Shown here: one piece after another, positions 63,997-64,000 of the stretch
Numbering within the stretch: the first letter of the stretch is position 1
How the letters are laid out: every line of letters begins with the position of its first letter
Position numbers and translations under genes: made by a program
The notes under the pieces: generated by a model
The model's database searches: none
Told to the model about the DNA's origin: nothing
Seen by the model: the letters and a program-made list of their open reading frames with translations, nothing else
NCBI RefSeq assembly: GCF_004745635.1
Contig: NZ_SRLB01000005.1
Coordinates: 62,001-126,000, forward strand
Source of the DNA: Methylobacterium nonmethylotrophicum
GTDB taxonomy: Bacteria > Pseudomonadota > Alphaproteobacteria > Rhizobiales > Beijerinckiaceae
DNA length: 64,000 nucleotides
Direction of reading: 5' to 3'

Positions 63997-64000
63997 CGAA

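Overview
This 64 kb window is very GC-rich, densely coding chromosomal DNA from an alphaproteobacterium of the Hyphomicrobiales/Rhizobiales type, most likely Methylobacterium or a close relative. The basis is base composition, the pyrG-secG neighbourhood, a rhizobial-type WTGFYAG outer-membrane barrel, the heavy use of GTG starts and ATGA/GTGA overlaps, and intergenic spaces filled with long palindromic repeats. The genus is inference. No rRNA, tRNA, CRISPR array, phage or transposase gene was seen.

Layout. 1-9.5 kb: CTP synthase (partial), SecG, a dihydroorotase-like amidohydrolase with an altered metal-site residue, YgfZ, a DMT exporter, an MsbA-like ABC exporter, a secreted trypsin-like protease and small proteins. 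9.8-13.9 kb: a three-gene molybdenum hydroxylase (triheme cytochrome c, [2Fe-2S] subunit, Mo subunit). 14-21 kb: a GST coupled to an orphan Liv-type binding protein, an acyl-CoA synthetase, and a sugar-type ABC importer without an ATPase. 21-33 kb: a histidine kinase, an HxlR/oxidoreductase pair, a run of DUF proteins (DUF3237, DUF1206, DUF533, DUF3750, DUF1501, DUF1800), a LysE exporter, CobQ and an outer-membrane barrel. 33.8-40.9 kb: phenylacetate catabolism, paaABCDE leftward, paaX, and divergent paaZ. 41.5-49.8 kb: one leftward operon, livGF-SBP-livHM followed by a DapA-family deaminase and a DadA-like oxidase. It looks like a hydroxyproline-type uptake and degradation unit, with a GntR regulator upstream. 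49.9-52 kb: an XRE-cupin regulator divergent from an omega-amino acid aminotransferase. 52-58.4 kb: a Dpp/Opp peptide importer with a LysR regulator. 58.6-64 kb: 4-hydroxyphenylpyruvate dioxygenase with a divergent Lrp regulator, an outer-membrane-type protein, a patatin phospholipase, a CBS protein and a rhomboid protease.

The metabolic theme is uptake and breakdown of amino acids and aromatics: phenylacetyl-CoA epoxidation and ring opening, homogentisate formation, hydroxyproline-like degradation, omega-amino acid transamination, and peptide import.

The most distinctive non-coding content is a set of dispersed inverted-repeat families. One MITE-like element (12-bp terminal inverted repeats) sits inside a second palindromic element at 48.7-49.06 kb. 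It is flanked by identical 5-bp repeats, and removing it restores the 141-bp length of the intact copy at 15.9 kb. Similar palindromic elements lie between the binding-protein and permease genes of two ABC operons and between paaB and paaC, where they may affect mRNA processing. Candidate operators were found for the paa promoters, for the GntR/liv pair and for hpd/lrp. I did not find a clearly new defence or biosynthetic system; the best leads are the nested repeats, the regulatory palindromes and the atypical enzymes listed below.
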